A stretch of DNA of 64,000 bases from Capniomyces stellatus (taxonomy: Eukaryota; Kickxellomycota; Harpellomycetes; Harpellales; Legeriomycetaceae): contig LUVW01000007.1 in NCBI GenBank assembly GCA_001661515.1, forward strand, positions 62,001-126,000, in the 5' to 3' direction. Below the pieces are notes generated by a model. It saw only the letters and a list, made by a program, of their open reading frames with translations, had not been told where the DNA came from and did not search any database. The position numbers were made by a program, and so were the translations under genes. Position 1 is the stretch's first letter. Each line of letters begins with the position of its first letter. This document shows positions 54,803 to 64,000 of the stretch, one piece after another.

Positions 54803-56989
54803 CTACATGATTGTGCAGCTAGATTTAGGCTTCTTCTCCTTTTGAGCAATCTTATCAGCAGGTGTTTGCAACAGCTTTGACTCTTGCTTTGGCCCATCGG
54901 ATTCGGCCCTGGGTGATCCGCTTGGTGTTGCTGGAGCTGAAACTAATTCTGGGGTCTCTTCGATAGTCAAGTCACTAATCTGCATTTTTCCGGCCTGCTC
55001 TGCCAAAACAACGCTTTCAATAGCCTTAGCTTCCTCAGCTGCCTTGGCCTCAGCTGCCTCAGCCGCAATTCTGGCCTCTTCAGCAATTTTGGCTTCCTCG
55101 GCCAATCTTACTTGCTCCGAAACCTTAGCCTCTTCTTCAGCTGCAACTCTAGCTTCCTCAGCTGCAATTCTGGACTCTTCGGCGATTCTAGCTTCTTCAG
55201 CAACTCGGGCCTCTTCAGCTGCAATTCTAGCTTCTTCAGCTGCTTTAGCCTCAGCTGCAATTCTGGACTCTTCAGCTGAAATTCTAGCCTCTTCGGCGAT
55301 TCTGGCTTCCTCGGCGATTCTAGCCTCCTCAGCTGCTTTAGCTTCTTCAGCAATTCTGGCCTCCTCAGCTGCTTTAGCTTCTTCAGCTGCTTTAGCTTCT
55401 TCAGCTGCTTTAGCTTCTTCAGCTGCTTTAGCTTCTTCAGCTGCTTTAGCTTCTTCAGCTGCTCTAGCCTCCTCAGCGATTCTGGCTTCTTCAGCAATTC
55501 TAGCCTCCTCAGCGATTCTGGCTTCTTCAGCGATTCTGGCTTCTTCAGCAATTCTAGCCTCCTCAGCNNNNNNNNNNNNNNNNNNNNNNNNNNNNNNNNN
55601 NNNNNNNNNNNNNNNNNNNNNNNNNNNNNNNNNNNNNNNNNNNNNNNNNNNNNNNNNNNNNNNNNNNNNNNNNNNNNNNNNNNNNNNNNNNNNNNNGCAA
55701 TTCTAGCCTCCTCAGCTGCTTTAGCTTCTTCGGCAATTCTAGCTTCTTCGGCAATTCTGGCTTCTTCAGCTGCTTTAGCCTCAGCTGCGATTCTAGCTTC
55801 CTCTTCAGCAATTCTAGCCTCCTCAGCTGCTTTAGCTTCTTCGGCAACTCTGGCCTCTTCAGCTTCAGCTGCGATTCTGGCTTCTTCAGCAACTCTGGCC
55901 TCTTCAGCTGCTTTAGCTTCAGCTGCGATTCTAGCTTCTTCAGCGATTCTTGCCTCTTCAGCTGCCTTGGCTTCAGCTGCGATTCTAGCTTCCTCAGCTG
56001 CTTTAGCCTCTTCAGCAGCTCTGGCCTCTTCAGCAGCTCTGGCCTCTTCAGCAGCTCTGGCCTCTTCGGCTGCTTTCGCTTTATCTTCGTCGCTATTTAC
56101 ACTTTCCTCTACATTGTCATTTTTTTCGGTTTCTACAACTTCTATTTCAACCTTTTCTAGTTCATCAGCTACTCCTTCTGGTACTCCAACTATGTAGGAA
56201 TTTAGTTCGGCATCACCAGTGATTAGTATTATATTTTTTTTGAGTGTTATTGCTTCAATCTGTAAAAACTAGCGCCAAAGTAAAGATAAGCTGTCACAAT
56301 TGGCAAATATGTTTTCTCGATCCTGGTTTGGCTAACCCCCAAACCCCCCCTCCCTCCCTCACCATCCTGTTTTTTTTTCTTATTGTTTTAAATTATTGGT
56401 TGTAACGTGTTTTGACTAGTTACATTCTGAAAACAATTTGATTCCTTAGGAAACAAAGCGCATTTATAAAAGCGAGTCCGTACCTGTTTTTTCGGTCTGT
56501 TCACTTGATGTTATAGGTGTTTGTTCAGCGATCGCTTCGATTTCGGAGTTTGCTGCAGCTTTAACCTTTTTGTTTCCTTTTGAGCTATAAATTGAGACAT
56601 CAAGCGTTAAATTCGTCTATACGAGGATCCAATCCCATTCGTTAATTATAAAAGCAAGGCACATAATTTCTATTATTCCGGTGCAATAATTTCCAGCAAT
56701 GCCAAATACTCCTGTCACCAATCTTTTAACTGCATTCCGGCTTGGTGGATCCGCCCAAACGGAAGCAGGTAACAGATAAATCGTGAGAACACCTTTGGTG
56801 CTGGTATATCAATATTATAATCATAATACTGCTTAAATTTGGCCTTCTTTGTGGATGAGCGACTGTTGCCGATATACAACTCTGGAATACTCAAAACCGA
56901 AATCTCTAAACTAGATATACCGGTTTTGTTCTCTTTTGGGATAATAACAATAGCAGTACTGGAATGAAATCAAAAACTCACCTTCCCAT
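54803..56989 (-). CDS. Ala-Glu-Arg repeat (single-helix/coiled-coil) protein, candidate N-myristoylated and C-terminal CaaX
   Basis: I do not recognise this protein. Proposed exons: 56989-56982 (8 nt, ATGGGAAG), 56584-56484 and 56252-54803; phases agree, donors GTGAGT and GTACGG, acceptors TATAG and GAAG. The third exon is interrupted by 129 N's, and its frame differs by one base on the two sides, so the true length is unknown (~520 aa as drawn). The N-terminus reads MGSSKGNKK, which fits the N-myristoylation pattern with a following basic patch. A short acidic/Val region leads into a very long array of [12 protein letters not shown] and AEAKA units, expected to form a highly charged alpha-helix. 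The C-terminus ends [12 protein letters not shown]: a polybasic stretch then a CaaX box (X = Met, farnesyl type). The repeat region and C-terminus are firm; the first two exons are inferred. Confidence 0.65.
55568..55696. other. Assembly gap (129 N) in Ala-Glu-Arg repeat array
   Basis: Unresolved bases in a coding tandem repeat. The reading frame differs by one base between the two flanks, so the stated length cannot be exact. Confidence 0.98.
56336..56361. repeat. C-rich tract, G-quadruplex potential on minus (coding) strand
   Basis: CCCCCAAACCCCCCC followed by TCCCTCCC units. On the minus strand four G-tracts of three or more are separated by 1-3 bases. It lies in intron 2 of the repeat-protein gene, so the pre-mRNA carries the G-rich strand. 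Confidence 0.75.
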
Positions 56990-58362
56990 TTTATGTTGTT
57001 TAAATTTTAAATCTTGATTAATAAATATATATAATTTCTAAGTTTACTCAATAAACAGTGCGGTTTTACTTTAGTAGGATATTGGGCGGTTTTTATTTAT
57101 CTAAATTCGAAAATATAAATTATAATCTGGACTCTCGAGATTTTACTTTTATTTTGCAATTCCTTTGCTCTATTTTTTTATTTTTTACAAGTATTGTTTT
57201 GATTCTGCAAAAGCACATAAAATCGCACAGCTTCAACTTTTTTTTTCTTCCTTCTATTACTCGTAAAAAAAAAAATTGTTTTAGATTGCAATACCCTTTG
57301 GAGTGGTCGAGCTATTGCGTATATTGTTTCTTAGTTTCTAAGTTTCTAGTTGATTTGCTTTTTTTTATTCATGTGATACATAGCCATAATGTGATGTTGG
57401 TAGAATGTACAATAAGCTTAATTTGCTGAAAATCGTTTTTTGCTTATATGTGAGCAAGAATTATGTTGGCTTTGCCCTTTTTAGAATGTTCAATGAAAAA
57501 ACCTGATTCTGATATTGCTTTTTTCCAGCAATTTGATTTGTTTTTGTACAGCTATTCTACGTCTATTTTTAAATCTAAACCACCAAGCAATTTAAATGTC
57601 GGTAATTCTTCAGGTTCATAGCATACCATTAGACAGATTTGTTGTTAATGGCTCTTATTGTCCAATTGTATTAACCAGGATTTTACAATTAAGCTGAGAT
57701 CACACTATGAATGACAATTTGTTATGCTATTAGGTGATAAGTTGATAATTCGTCCTTTGGATTTTAATTGAAGCTCTTATTTATCCAGCTTAGGTAACAT
57801 CTATAGGCTATGTAGGAAGTGAAAATAGGTTGACTTAATGCCAATATTCGTAGGTCAAACTAGTGTTGAAATTCGGAGCATTGTCATATTTTAGAAAATA
57901 CGAGTAAGCTAAACATTTGCTATTTTCACTCTAGAACTGACGAATGCTCTATTTATTATCTAGCCCCTAACGCTGTGCTAGAGCGGACATGTGCACTATA
58001 GCACTCAGCTTCAAAACCAGCTTCGCTGGAACTCTAGCACAATGTGTCTACATGGCTGGACCTATTTTCTGACAATTACATTAAACTTGAACAATGCTGT
58101 AAATATTGATCCGGTGAAATTTATTGATTGTGAAACCCAACACCGGGCATAAACATGCTTTAAGCCCTCAAAAAAACCAACACACCTAAATATCATTTGA
58201 TGGCAAACATAAATACTCGAAGCTATTATCCATCACGCTTACTTTGACACTCATTACAATATGTTGTATATTTACTACGAGTCTGGGTCATGTGGGCACT
58301 TTTCAAATACAGCCAACGCCGGCCTTCAACTCTCTGTGCAGCTATTATCCACATTCTTTCAT
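56990..58362. other. Intergenic, 1.4 kb
   Basis: AT-rich spacer between the repeat-protein gene and the orphan secreted protein. The 123-codon frame at 57058-57429 is Phe/Leu/Ser-rich from poly-T and not supported. It contains the structured inverted repeat at 57974-58041. Confidence 0.55.
57974..58041. repeat. Inverted repeat with two nested hairpins (three-way-junction-like)
   Basis: Outer arms TGTGCTAGAG (57974-57983) and CTCTAGCACA (58032-58041) are perfectly complementary over 10 bp. Between them are hairpins GTGC-ACTATA-GCAC (57991-58004) and CCAGC-TTC-GCTGG (58017-58029). The segment is GC-richer than its surroundings. Function unknown; it does not fit a tRNA. Confidence 0.7.
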
Positions 58363-59526
58363 TCATTCGGGCTGCGAATTATCCATTAAAATTGCACAGG
58401 TTGTCGAGTAACTCGGATCTGGGCATATATATATCACTTCCAGTGCATCTTCTGGCATCAATACGCTCTTTTTCTCAACTCCAATCAGGTTAATCCTGTT
58501 CCCATTCTTTACATCAGAGCCATGGAATTCATGCTTTATCACTCCAGCAAAAGAATACGGATTTCCAGAATACCACAAATCATTATTCATTGTAAACAGA
58601 AATGGGTGCTCGTACAGTTTTATACTTTTGTCATGGATAATATGGCTTCCAAAGTATGTAAAATTGGTCCCTGTGTGATTCCCAACGTCCAGCTTGTGTC
58701 TGTAGGAATGCGCATACCCAACCTCTATCAATATTATCACGCCGTCTTTTAAGGTTCCAACTATTGCATCTCCGCCCTCATGGTCTTCAACCTCTACGTG
58801 GTCACCTCCCTGGCCTACATCAACATACGAGGCAGCCCTGAAAAGCTTGCTGCTAAAATAATCGACATCTTTTTTTTTAAGCTCTACGGGAAATATCCCG
58901 TATAGTCGTAGATCGTCTACAAACCCCAGCTTTACGTACTTATCCACACACGGTGTATTATTGTTTCCCAGGCAGTAATTATAGCCGGCAGAACTTATTC
59001 TGATTTTATTCGGTATTGCTGACTTTTTAATATTTCGCAATGTACTGGTGTCTTTGATTCCGTAGTGATTGTCGTACAGCCTTTCTCTGGACGTTTTTAT
59101 GTAAAACGATTTAAACTCGCTACTATAAGACCCATCAACAAATTTAGGAGCACATTCCTCCTTCACCAGCACCGAATTGGGTTCAATAACTAACCCAATA
59201 CAACTACAGTTCTCTTCATTGCTGTTATTCTTGTCTTCTAGCAAGACATCGCCAGAGCCTACAACCTTTTTAGCGTAGCACACAGTAACCAAGCCCAAGT
59301 CTTCACTCTCCAAAATTCTACTATACCTGTTGGTCCCCAAACAGGTGCTAAACATGCTGAATATACCGGCGTCAATACCCTCGGATGTAAACGGGGTATC
59401 CTGGGTTAAGTTTACAGCTCCACCTAGCCCTTTTTTTTCAACCAAGTCTAAAAGGCGTCCGTCTATGCGACCCTCCGAACCAACCAGTTTCCAACTCACT
59501 GACAGTAAAAATGGTATCAGCTTCAT
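58363..59526 (-). CDS. Orphan secreted protein, 387 aa
   Basis: I do not recognise this protein. The ATG at 59526 gives MKLIPFLLSVSWKLVGSEG, a plausible signal peptide; a TTG one codon earlier is not needed. The rest is soluble, with about nine Cys in the mature part, several spaced pairs (CSC, and CLGNNNTPC) and NxS/T sites such as NLT, NHT and NFT. Composition is ordinary for a globular domain, with Tyr/Gly/Asp-rich stretches (GGDHVEVEDHEGGDA). No TM or GPI signal follows. A Cys-stabilised extracellular protein or effector is a guess from these features only. The spacer to IES6 upstream is divergent, with a (TTG)7-type run at 59552-59571 in its leader. Confidence 0.75.
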   Translation of the reverse strand: MKLIPFLLSVSWKLVGSEGRIDGRLLDLVEKKGLGGAVNLTQDTPFTSEGIDAGIFSMFSTCLGTNRYSRILESEDLGLVTVCYAKKVVGSGDVLLEDKNNSNEENCSCIGLVIEPNSVLVKEECAPKFVDGSYSSEFKSFYIKTSRERLYDNHYGIKDTSTLRNIKKSAIPNKIRISSAGYNYCLGNNNTPCVDKYVKLGFVDDLRLYGIFPVELKKKDVDYFSSKLFRAASYVDVGQGGDHVEVEDHEGGDAIVGTLKDGVIILIEVGYAHSYRHKLDVGNHTGTNFTYFGSHIIHDKSIKLYEHPFLFTMNNDLWYSGNPYSFAGVIKHEFHGSDVKNGNRINLIGVEKKSVLMPEDALEVIYICPDPSYSTTCAILMDNSQPE

Positions 59527-60436
59527 CAAGTTGGATTACTATAATTTTGTTGTTGTTGTTGTTGTTGTTGAATTTTAAGCCTAAAGTCGACAGTTATTAA
59601 CGCTGAGAAAATATAATAAAACAACGAGTAACCAGGATTTCCGTCAATGGTCTAAGCTCATTTCTTGCTCCAAGCTATTTATATGGCGCATTAACGTAAT
59701 CACAACCACACAGCAAACAAAGAAGCATGATGGAATGTTGCAAACTTTGGTTTTCGCTATTCACTGAAAACACTGAGTTATAAACTTAAACAAGAAATAT
59801 ATTTTCATCAGCCTTAAACACACCAATAGCCTTAGCAGCTTGGTTCAAAGTAATTACAGTTTCCTGCAAGCGCAAACCTGATCATCCTAAAAGCGTTTCG
59901 TGGAATTCTACAAAATTCCGGATTAACCTTGTAAATCAATCTTATTAGCCTAGCCGTGTTGACTCCGCTGTGAATGATAGCATTGATTACATCAGTACGC
60001 ACATGGTGCTAATTCCAAGCACTTTAAAAGTTCAATATAATTTGGGCTAAAAAATATCTGTAAGAAAGAAAAATGCGGCTTTGTTTCGATAGGCTTAACC
60101 AAAAAGTACGCGGTTTCAACTTGGCCAATAAAACCCTAACAATGTGTATTGAGGTATTGAAGTGTTCTAGAAATCTCAGCTGAGAAACTCGAGATAGAGC
60201 AAAAAAAAGCTAATTGTTGAAGCGACAAACAAATAGAAAGTGAGATGGAGACACAAGTAACGCAAAATTCGAACTCGTTTTCCAAAAACTGCTTTAACAT
60301 TAAACCGGAAACAAAACATACTGCAGAGCTTTAGAACCTTTGCTGTCAACAAACAACCGACGGCCCAGTATTATAAACACTCTAGGGCGATATTTTGCAA
60401 GCAAACTAACAACACAGCGACAAGAATAAGACCGAA
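59527..60436. other. Divergent intergenic spacer
   Basis: About 0.9 kb between the orphan secreted protein and IES6. Contains a TTG trinucleotide repeat (59552-59571) and no supported ORF. A palindromic GTGGAATTCTACAAAATTCC string lies near 59900. Presumably holds both promoters. Confidence 0.55.
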
Positions 60437-61461
60437 ATGAGGTGAGTTTATAGAAAATAGCCGATTTTAGTTTTTGTCAATGTATTTAAAAGTCTAAACA
60501 CAAAATAAAACAGAATCAAACTGAACTGAACTGAACTGAACTGAAAAAATGCTCAAATTCTTTTTTCTTTGATTTAACTAACAAGTTCCAGCAGGAGAAA
60601 GCGACCAGCAACAACCAAAGTAACAATCGACAAGAATCATCCAAATACCCACATTTACAACTCTACACTTTTTTTATCATTTGCACAAGATTTTGCATGC
60701 CAAATCCAAAGCCAAAAAGAAATAATAATATTAAAATAATTTGTATTTACAATTTGTTAGGCAGGAGACAAAACTAATGATTCGAATAATAAAAATGCAA
60801 GGGTCGAGGATACATTAAAGGATATTGAAGATGAAATGGAGACAGAATTATCTGACGAAGAAAAACTGGGAATATACAATCTGCTTGACGTTGATAAGCC
60901 GTTCAAAAATCCAAAATACAAAAACATCAAAAGAATCAAGCCTTTGAAGCAACATATTGCAGCCGAGAAACTCAGAGAATGGCCAGTAGATTTCCCTACA
61001 TGTAAGAATGTCGCCTTTTTATCTTGTAGCTGATGTTTGCTTTGACGCGTTTTATCGATTAGAAATCTAGCTTAAATTGCTATTTTGTGTTTTTATTTAT
61101 TTTGGGGAGGTTTTTTTACAGATTGGTCTATCGCTTCGCCACCTTCACTAATACCGTCCAAAAAGTACTGTGACATAACCGGACTTAGTGTAAGAGGCTA
61201 TATAATACCATATTTTACTAATCCGACAGGAAGTTTTGCGAGAGAAATTTGAGTTTGGTGTTTGCAATTGTTGCAGCACTAACAGCTACAGACTTTACAA
61301 TTGATTTATCTTGGTACATTTTGACATAGGCAAAGTACACCGACCCGAAAACAAACTTGAGATACCATTCTGCAGAGATATACCAGGCTATCAAAAAGCT
61401 GCCCCCAGGAGCTGAGCAGTTTTATCTGGCTGTTCGAAATGCAAACGTGGTGTTGCGTTAA
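60437..61461 (+). CDS. IES6: INO80 complex subunit Ies6/INO80C (YL1-C domain)
   Basis: Subunit of the INO80 chromatin remodeler, partner of Arp5, in the nucleus. Five exons: 60437-60441 (ATGAG), 60592-60619, 60761-61001, 61122-61189 and 61330-61461; phases agree and give 157 aa. The start reads MSRRKRPATTKAGDK. Family strings are KPFKNPKYKN, KPLKQHIAAEKL, and the YL1 C-terminal domain WSIASPPSLIPSKKYCDITGLS/AKYTDPKTNLRYHSAEIYQ followed by LPPGAEQFYLAVRNANVVLR. A (CTGAA)6 pentamer run (60520-60544) lies in intron 1. Exon 1 is only five bases and rests on frame consistency plus GTGAGT; the C-terminal three exons are certain. Confidence 0.9.
60520..60544. repeat. (CTGAA)n pentanucleotide repeat in IES6 intron 1
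   Basis: About five perfect five-base units; tandem repeat by inspection. Confidence 0.85.
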
Positions 61462-61850
61462 ACGCCGCAAAGAATATATATATATATCGTTGTAGATAAT
61501 AGTTGTGGATCCAGCTTTTGATGGTGGTGCTAATATCTTCTTAAATCCCCGCTTTCTAAAATCTCCGTGGTTGTAATTATTACTTTTTAAAAGTACTTTA
61601 GTAGTATCATTAGTTACAAAAAAAACAACCCTTATAATAGTTTGATAGTTTGATACAAAGGAGAATGCTCGTTTTAATAACACAAAAGTTGGTTAAACCC
61701 AAATAAATATTAAAGTCAAATCGAGTAGTTGCATAAAGCACAAACTAACAAAAAAAATAGAAGGCAATATCAGTAAATTTTAATAGAATACAAACAACAA
61801 CCCAAGCGCGTAGCTATTCAAAGTAAAGGCTCAGCAGACAGAGCCGTGGT
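61462..61850. other. Convergent intergenic spacer
   Basis: About 390 bp between the IES6 and BOLA1 stops, AT-rich with a short (TA)n at 61475-61487. No ORF. Confidence 0.55.
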
Positions 61851-62159
61851 TCAGCTAGAATTATGCTTTTCTTCCTCTGCTGGAGTTCTTGTGATTAGCG
61901 CTAATGCATGCAACATTCCAGGCGTATCAAGCTCTGTTTTAAATAATGCGTACACCTGTCTCTGTCTTTCAAGTTGGCGTTTCCCCGAAAATAGCTCCGA
62001 GACTATTTTTACTCGGAAATGAGTTTCTAATGAAGTTGAATTTCTCATAGATTCGTGATGGGCATGTAAATGAGATTCATTTATCACCTGTAAAATCGTT
62101 GGTTCGAATTTAGAAGTTAATTCAGCTTTGATTCGATTTTCTAGAGGTCCATCGGTCAT
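61851..62159 (-). CDS. BOL1: BolA-family protein, BolA1-like
   Basis: BolA proteins work with monothiol glutaredoxins in iron-sulfur cluster delivery, BolA1 in mitochondria. The 102-aa intronless ORF spans the whole fold: PLENRIKAELTSKFEPTILQVINESHLHAHH (with the HAHH-type cluster-ligand region), ETHFRVKIVSELFSGKRQLERQRQVYALF and HALALITRTP. The invariant His in the last segment is present. There is no long presequence; a short one could be hidden at the N-terminus. A downstream tail of charged residues ends it. Confidence 0.94.
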   Translation of the reverse strand: MTDGPLENRIKAELTSKFEPTILQVINESHLHAHHESMRNSTSLETHFRVKIVSELFSGKRQLERQRQVYALFKTELDTPGMLHALALITRTPAEEEKHNSS

Positions 62160-62974
62160 TCTTCTTATTTTTCTTTTCTGCCTTAAAGTTGTTTTAGCTA
62201 GTCAGTTTTATAAAGGGTGATATACAATTGAAGCTATTGGTTGTAGTATGCCCAATGTTTCAAGTTTTGTAATTGTTTTCGCTTTCGTTCTCGTTCTCGT
62301 TCTCGTTCTCGTCTTCGCTTTCGTTTTACTTTTTCTTTATTTTTATTTTTGAGGCAAACGTCAGTAAAGTGCTTGTATATTCATATGGTGAGGTATTTGT
62401 GATGAATATGTTATTTAATATTGGGCAGTATAAAGCAAACTAAAGTAGATTTGATTGCTATTCTAGATAAAAGTGACTGAATAAAGTCAACTCAACAATA
62501 AAATACCTTCAATCCGTTTGAACACTTTTCATTTTTGTTTTTAATTTTTTTAAAAGAAAAAGGCGATCCAATAACCTTACCGACACTAAAACCGAATAAA
62601 GACATCAAATGACCAATCCCAGTAATAATAAAGCATCAAATCAAAGTTGGAGAAAACTTTGAATTTGTGATTAATTTGTGAGCAAAAAGTGCAAAAGCTC
62701 TCTGTTTATCTTGGAAATTGGGATTTAACTCTACTCGAAATAGTTTGCAGAATCGGGTAATCAAATATTCGAGTGTTTGAACAAACCAAGCGCTTGTAAC
62801 TTACTAAAACTTTTTCTAGAAACAGAGGTTTGATCATTTTTGGAGCGCATAAAGCAGTATAAAAGAAAAACATAAAGAATTGCCACCATAATTGCATAAA
62901 GTCGGAGGAGCAAAAGCGATTTAGCGAACAGAAACACAGCAAGTAATAGACAGCTTGATATATATCCAAACAAA
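62160..62974. other. Divergent intergenic spacer
   Basis: About 0.8 kb between BOLA1 and NDUFAF5. A TTCTCG hexamer repeat sits at 62281-62325. Otherwise AT-rich; the overlapping minus frames at 62706-63045 are not supported. Confidence 0.55.
62281..62325. repeat. (TTCTCG)n hexanucleotide repeat
   Basis: About four perfect units flanked by diverged TTTCG and TCTTCG units, close to the BOLA1 5' end. Confidence 0.85.
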
Positions 62975-64000
62975 ATGTTGAAATCGCACTTGTTGAGAAT
63001 CATAAAAGGCAATCCTATCCAAACAGGGTTTACTTCTTGCGGCAAGAGTTCGGGAATGCAATCGGTGTGTTCGATCTACAAGAATGGGACCGGTGTGAGT
63101 AGACCTGTAGTTTTTAGCCGAAGTTTTCTGAAAACAACGGTGTCGAATTACACGACTGGAAATGAGAGTTCAAAAGGCAATCAGGCAAAGGAGGCAAAGG
63201 AGGCAAAAGCAGAAAGAGAAATACCAACGATCAATGAGGTTCCTAAAGTTTACGAAGTTTTTGATAGAAATGTGAAACGTATACAGCGTGATAGAGCGAT
63301 TAACAATGTTGAGTCGAGTCGACAAACAGATTATTTAAAGGACGAGATAGCAATGCGGTTGGCGGACAGGCTATTAGTAAGCGAGTTTATGCTGTATGGT
63401 TATGCGTTTGAGAGTTGTGATTTAGAGACATGGTTGGATTGAAAGTATAATTTTGTAAATGCAACTGTGGATTTAAAATTAGGATATCAAGAGAAGGTAC
63501 AACACGATACTGGAAATCGGCGCGGGATGTGGGCATTTTGCCAAGGCGCTGGACGATGAAATAACAGAGAATTTGATAATGTGCGAGTATTCTGGTAAAA
63601 TGCGACTGAATCGATAAATAATGATTAAATTAATGAATAAATCTAGTTTGGAAAAAAAAGAGATAAAGTTAAGGAGACAATAGAGCACAGATAGAAGCGA
63701 ATTAACGCAAACTAAACATTATTTGAATAGAGAAAATGCTGAACAGAGACATTGACACAAAGTATGATAGTAAGTGGATCAGTGTAATGTTTAATACGTA
63801 GAGGTGGGAGGTGAGAGGTGGGAAGGGGAGATGTTTTTTTGACAATCAAAAGTTTTGCTTTGGAGAAATCGGTTGTATGAGCTTATCGGCTAATAGGATA
63901 TTAATTTACAAAAATAAAATAAAAATGTGTTTGTTTTGACTAGTTAACGTTGAAAGAAGAGTTATGAACGAAGAGCTGTTGGATTTAGAGCCAAACAAGT
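62975..64000 (+). CDS. NDUFAF5: NDUFAF5-like arginine hydroxylase, complex I assembly factor, 3' partial
   Basis: Class I SAM-methyltransferase-fold protein of the mitochondrial matrix that hydroxylates an Arg of NDUFS7 in early complex I assembly. Exons in the window: 62975-63376, 63483-63594, 63731-63769 and 63944-64000 (continues beyond the end). Phases agree at each junction (0, 1, 1). Residues 1-~85 are Ser/Lys/Arg-rich, suitable for mitochondrial import. The family's opening VFDRNVKRIQRDRA..DYLKDEIAMRLADRLL is followed, across the first intron, by DIKRRYNTILEIGAGCGHFAKAL with the glycine-rich motif I. Donor GTAAGC and acceptor TTAG frame the first intron. The C-terminal part is cut off by the window. 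Confidence 0.9.

Noticed and set aside
55044..56197. Long plus-strand ORFs rich in Ala-Ser (ILASSA repeats)
   Set aside because: They are the antisense of the Glu/Arg-rich coding repeat on the minus strand, which ends in a proper stop after a CaaX box.
56253..56262. Acceptor TTTTTACAG (56261) for exon 3 of the repeat-protein gene
   Set aside because: It gives the wrong phase for the proposed exon 2; the GAAG acceptor ten bases on restores the frame. This remains the weakest junction of that model.
57058..57429. 123-codon hydrophobic plus-strand ORF
   Set aside because: Phe/Leu/Ser content comes from T-rich sequence; begins at a non-ATG codon and has no family resemblance.
5143..62159. A secretory-pathway gene cluster
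   Set aside because: PDI, cyclophilin, Vrg4, Lcb1 and Ufe1 are spread among unrelated genes on both strands with no shared promoter arrangement; co-occurrence looks like chance.
1..64000. tRNA genes, rRNA, CRISPR arrays
   Set aside because: I looked for tRNA B-box sequence (GGTTCGANTCC type) and spaced direct repeats and found none convincing; the window is eukaryotic nuclear DNA.

Overview
This 64-kb window is eukaryotic nuclear DNA, AT-rich, with about 21 protein-coding genes, 12 of them split by short GT-AG introns (roughly 65-400 bp). The gene set (Uba4/MOCS3, Vrg4 GDP-mannose transporter, Lcb1, Put1, glycogenin, Ies6, Eps1-like PDI, Ufe1/syntaxin-18, Rrp9, plus NDUFAF5 and NAA40) and a protein with two copies of a fungus-restricted domain (DUF8032-like, named from memory) suggest a fungus. 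The AT-richness, intron density and retention of complex-I assembly and NAA40 fit an early-diverging lineage such as Kickxellomycotina/Harpellales better than a budding yeast. That placement is inference.

Layout: (1) 1-5142: 3' part of RNase H2 subunit A, converging on UBA4, then a 2.2-kb gap. (2) 5143-12707: a 1046-aa membrane-anchored four-thioredoxin-domain PDI, converging on a 1332-aa Est1/SMG7-like protein; a G-quadruplex-prone C-tract and a LINE-tail fragment lie between them. (3) 12708-21013: a 5'-truncated LINE copy with clear target-site duplication, the Vrg4 transporter, ER cyclophilin and a mitochondrial enoyl-CoA isomerase. (4) 21014-30094: a 1241-aa glycogenin, Lcb1 and proline dehydrogenase with an EF-hand. 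(5) 32216-39850: Rrp9, a secreted mucin-like Ser/Thr-repeat protein with an N gap, and NAA40. (6) 41948-50380: an 8.4-kb intronless ORF of 2810 aa with two DUF8032-like domains in low-complexity sequence. (7) 50381-57000: a second LINE copy with target-site duplication, prefoldin 2, syntaxin-18 with two apparent GC-AG introns, and a long Ala-Glu-Arg repeat protein that may be lipidated at both ends. (8) 57000-64000: a structured inverted repeat, an orphan secreted protein, Ies6 with tiny 5' exons, BolA1 and the start of NDUFAF5.

The genes are individually transcribed and form no operon. Several act in the secretory pathway (PDI, cyclophilin B, Vrg4, Lcb1, Ufe1/syntaxin-18) or in mitochondria (isomerase, Put1, BolA1, NDUFAF5), but I see no evidence of a functional cluster. 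The most unusual items are the doubly lipidated repeat-helix candidate (54803-56989), the pair of young LINE tails with matching hallmarks (13343-13712 and 50638-50979), the 2810-aa two-domain protein, the 5-nt and 8-nt initiating exons, and the three-way-junction-like inverted repeat at 57974-58041.
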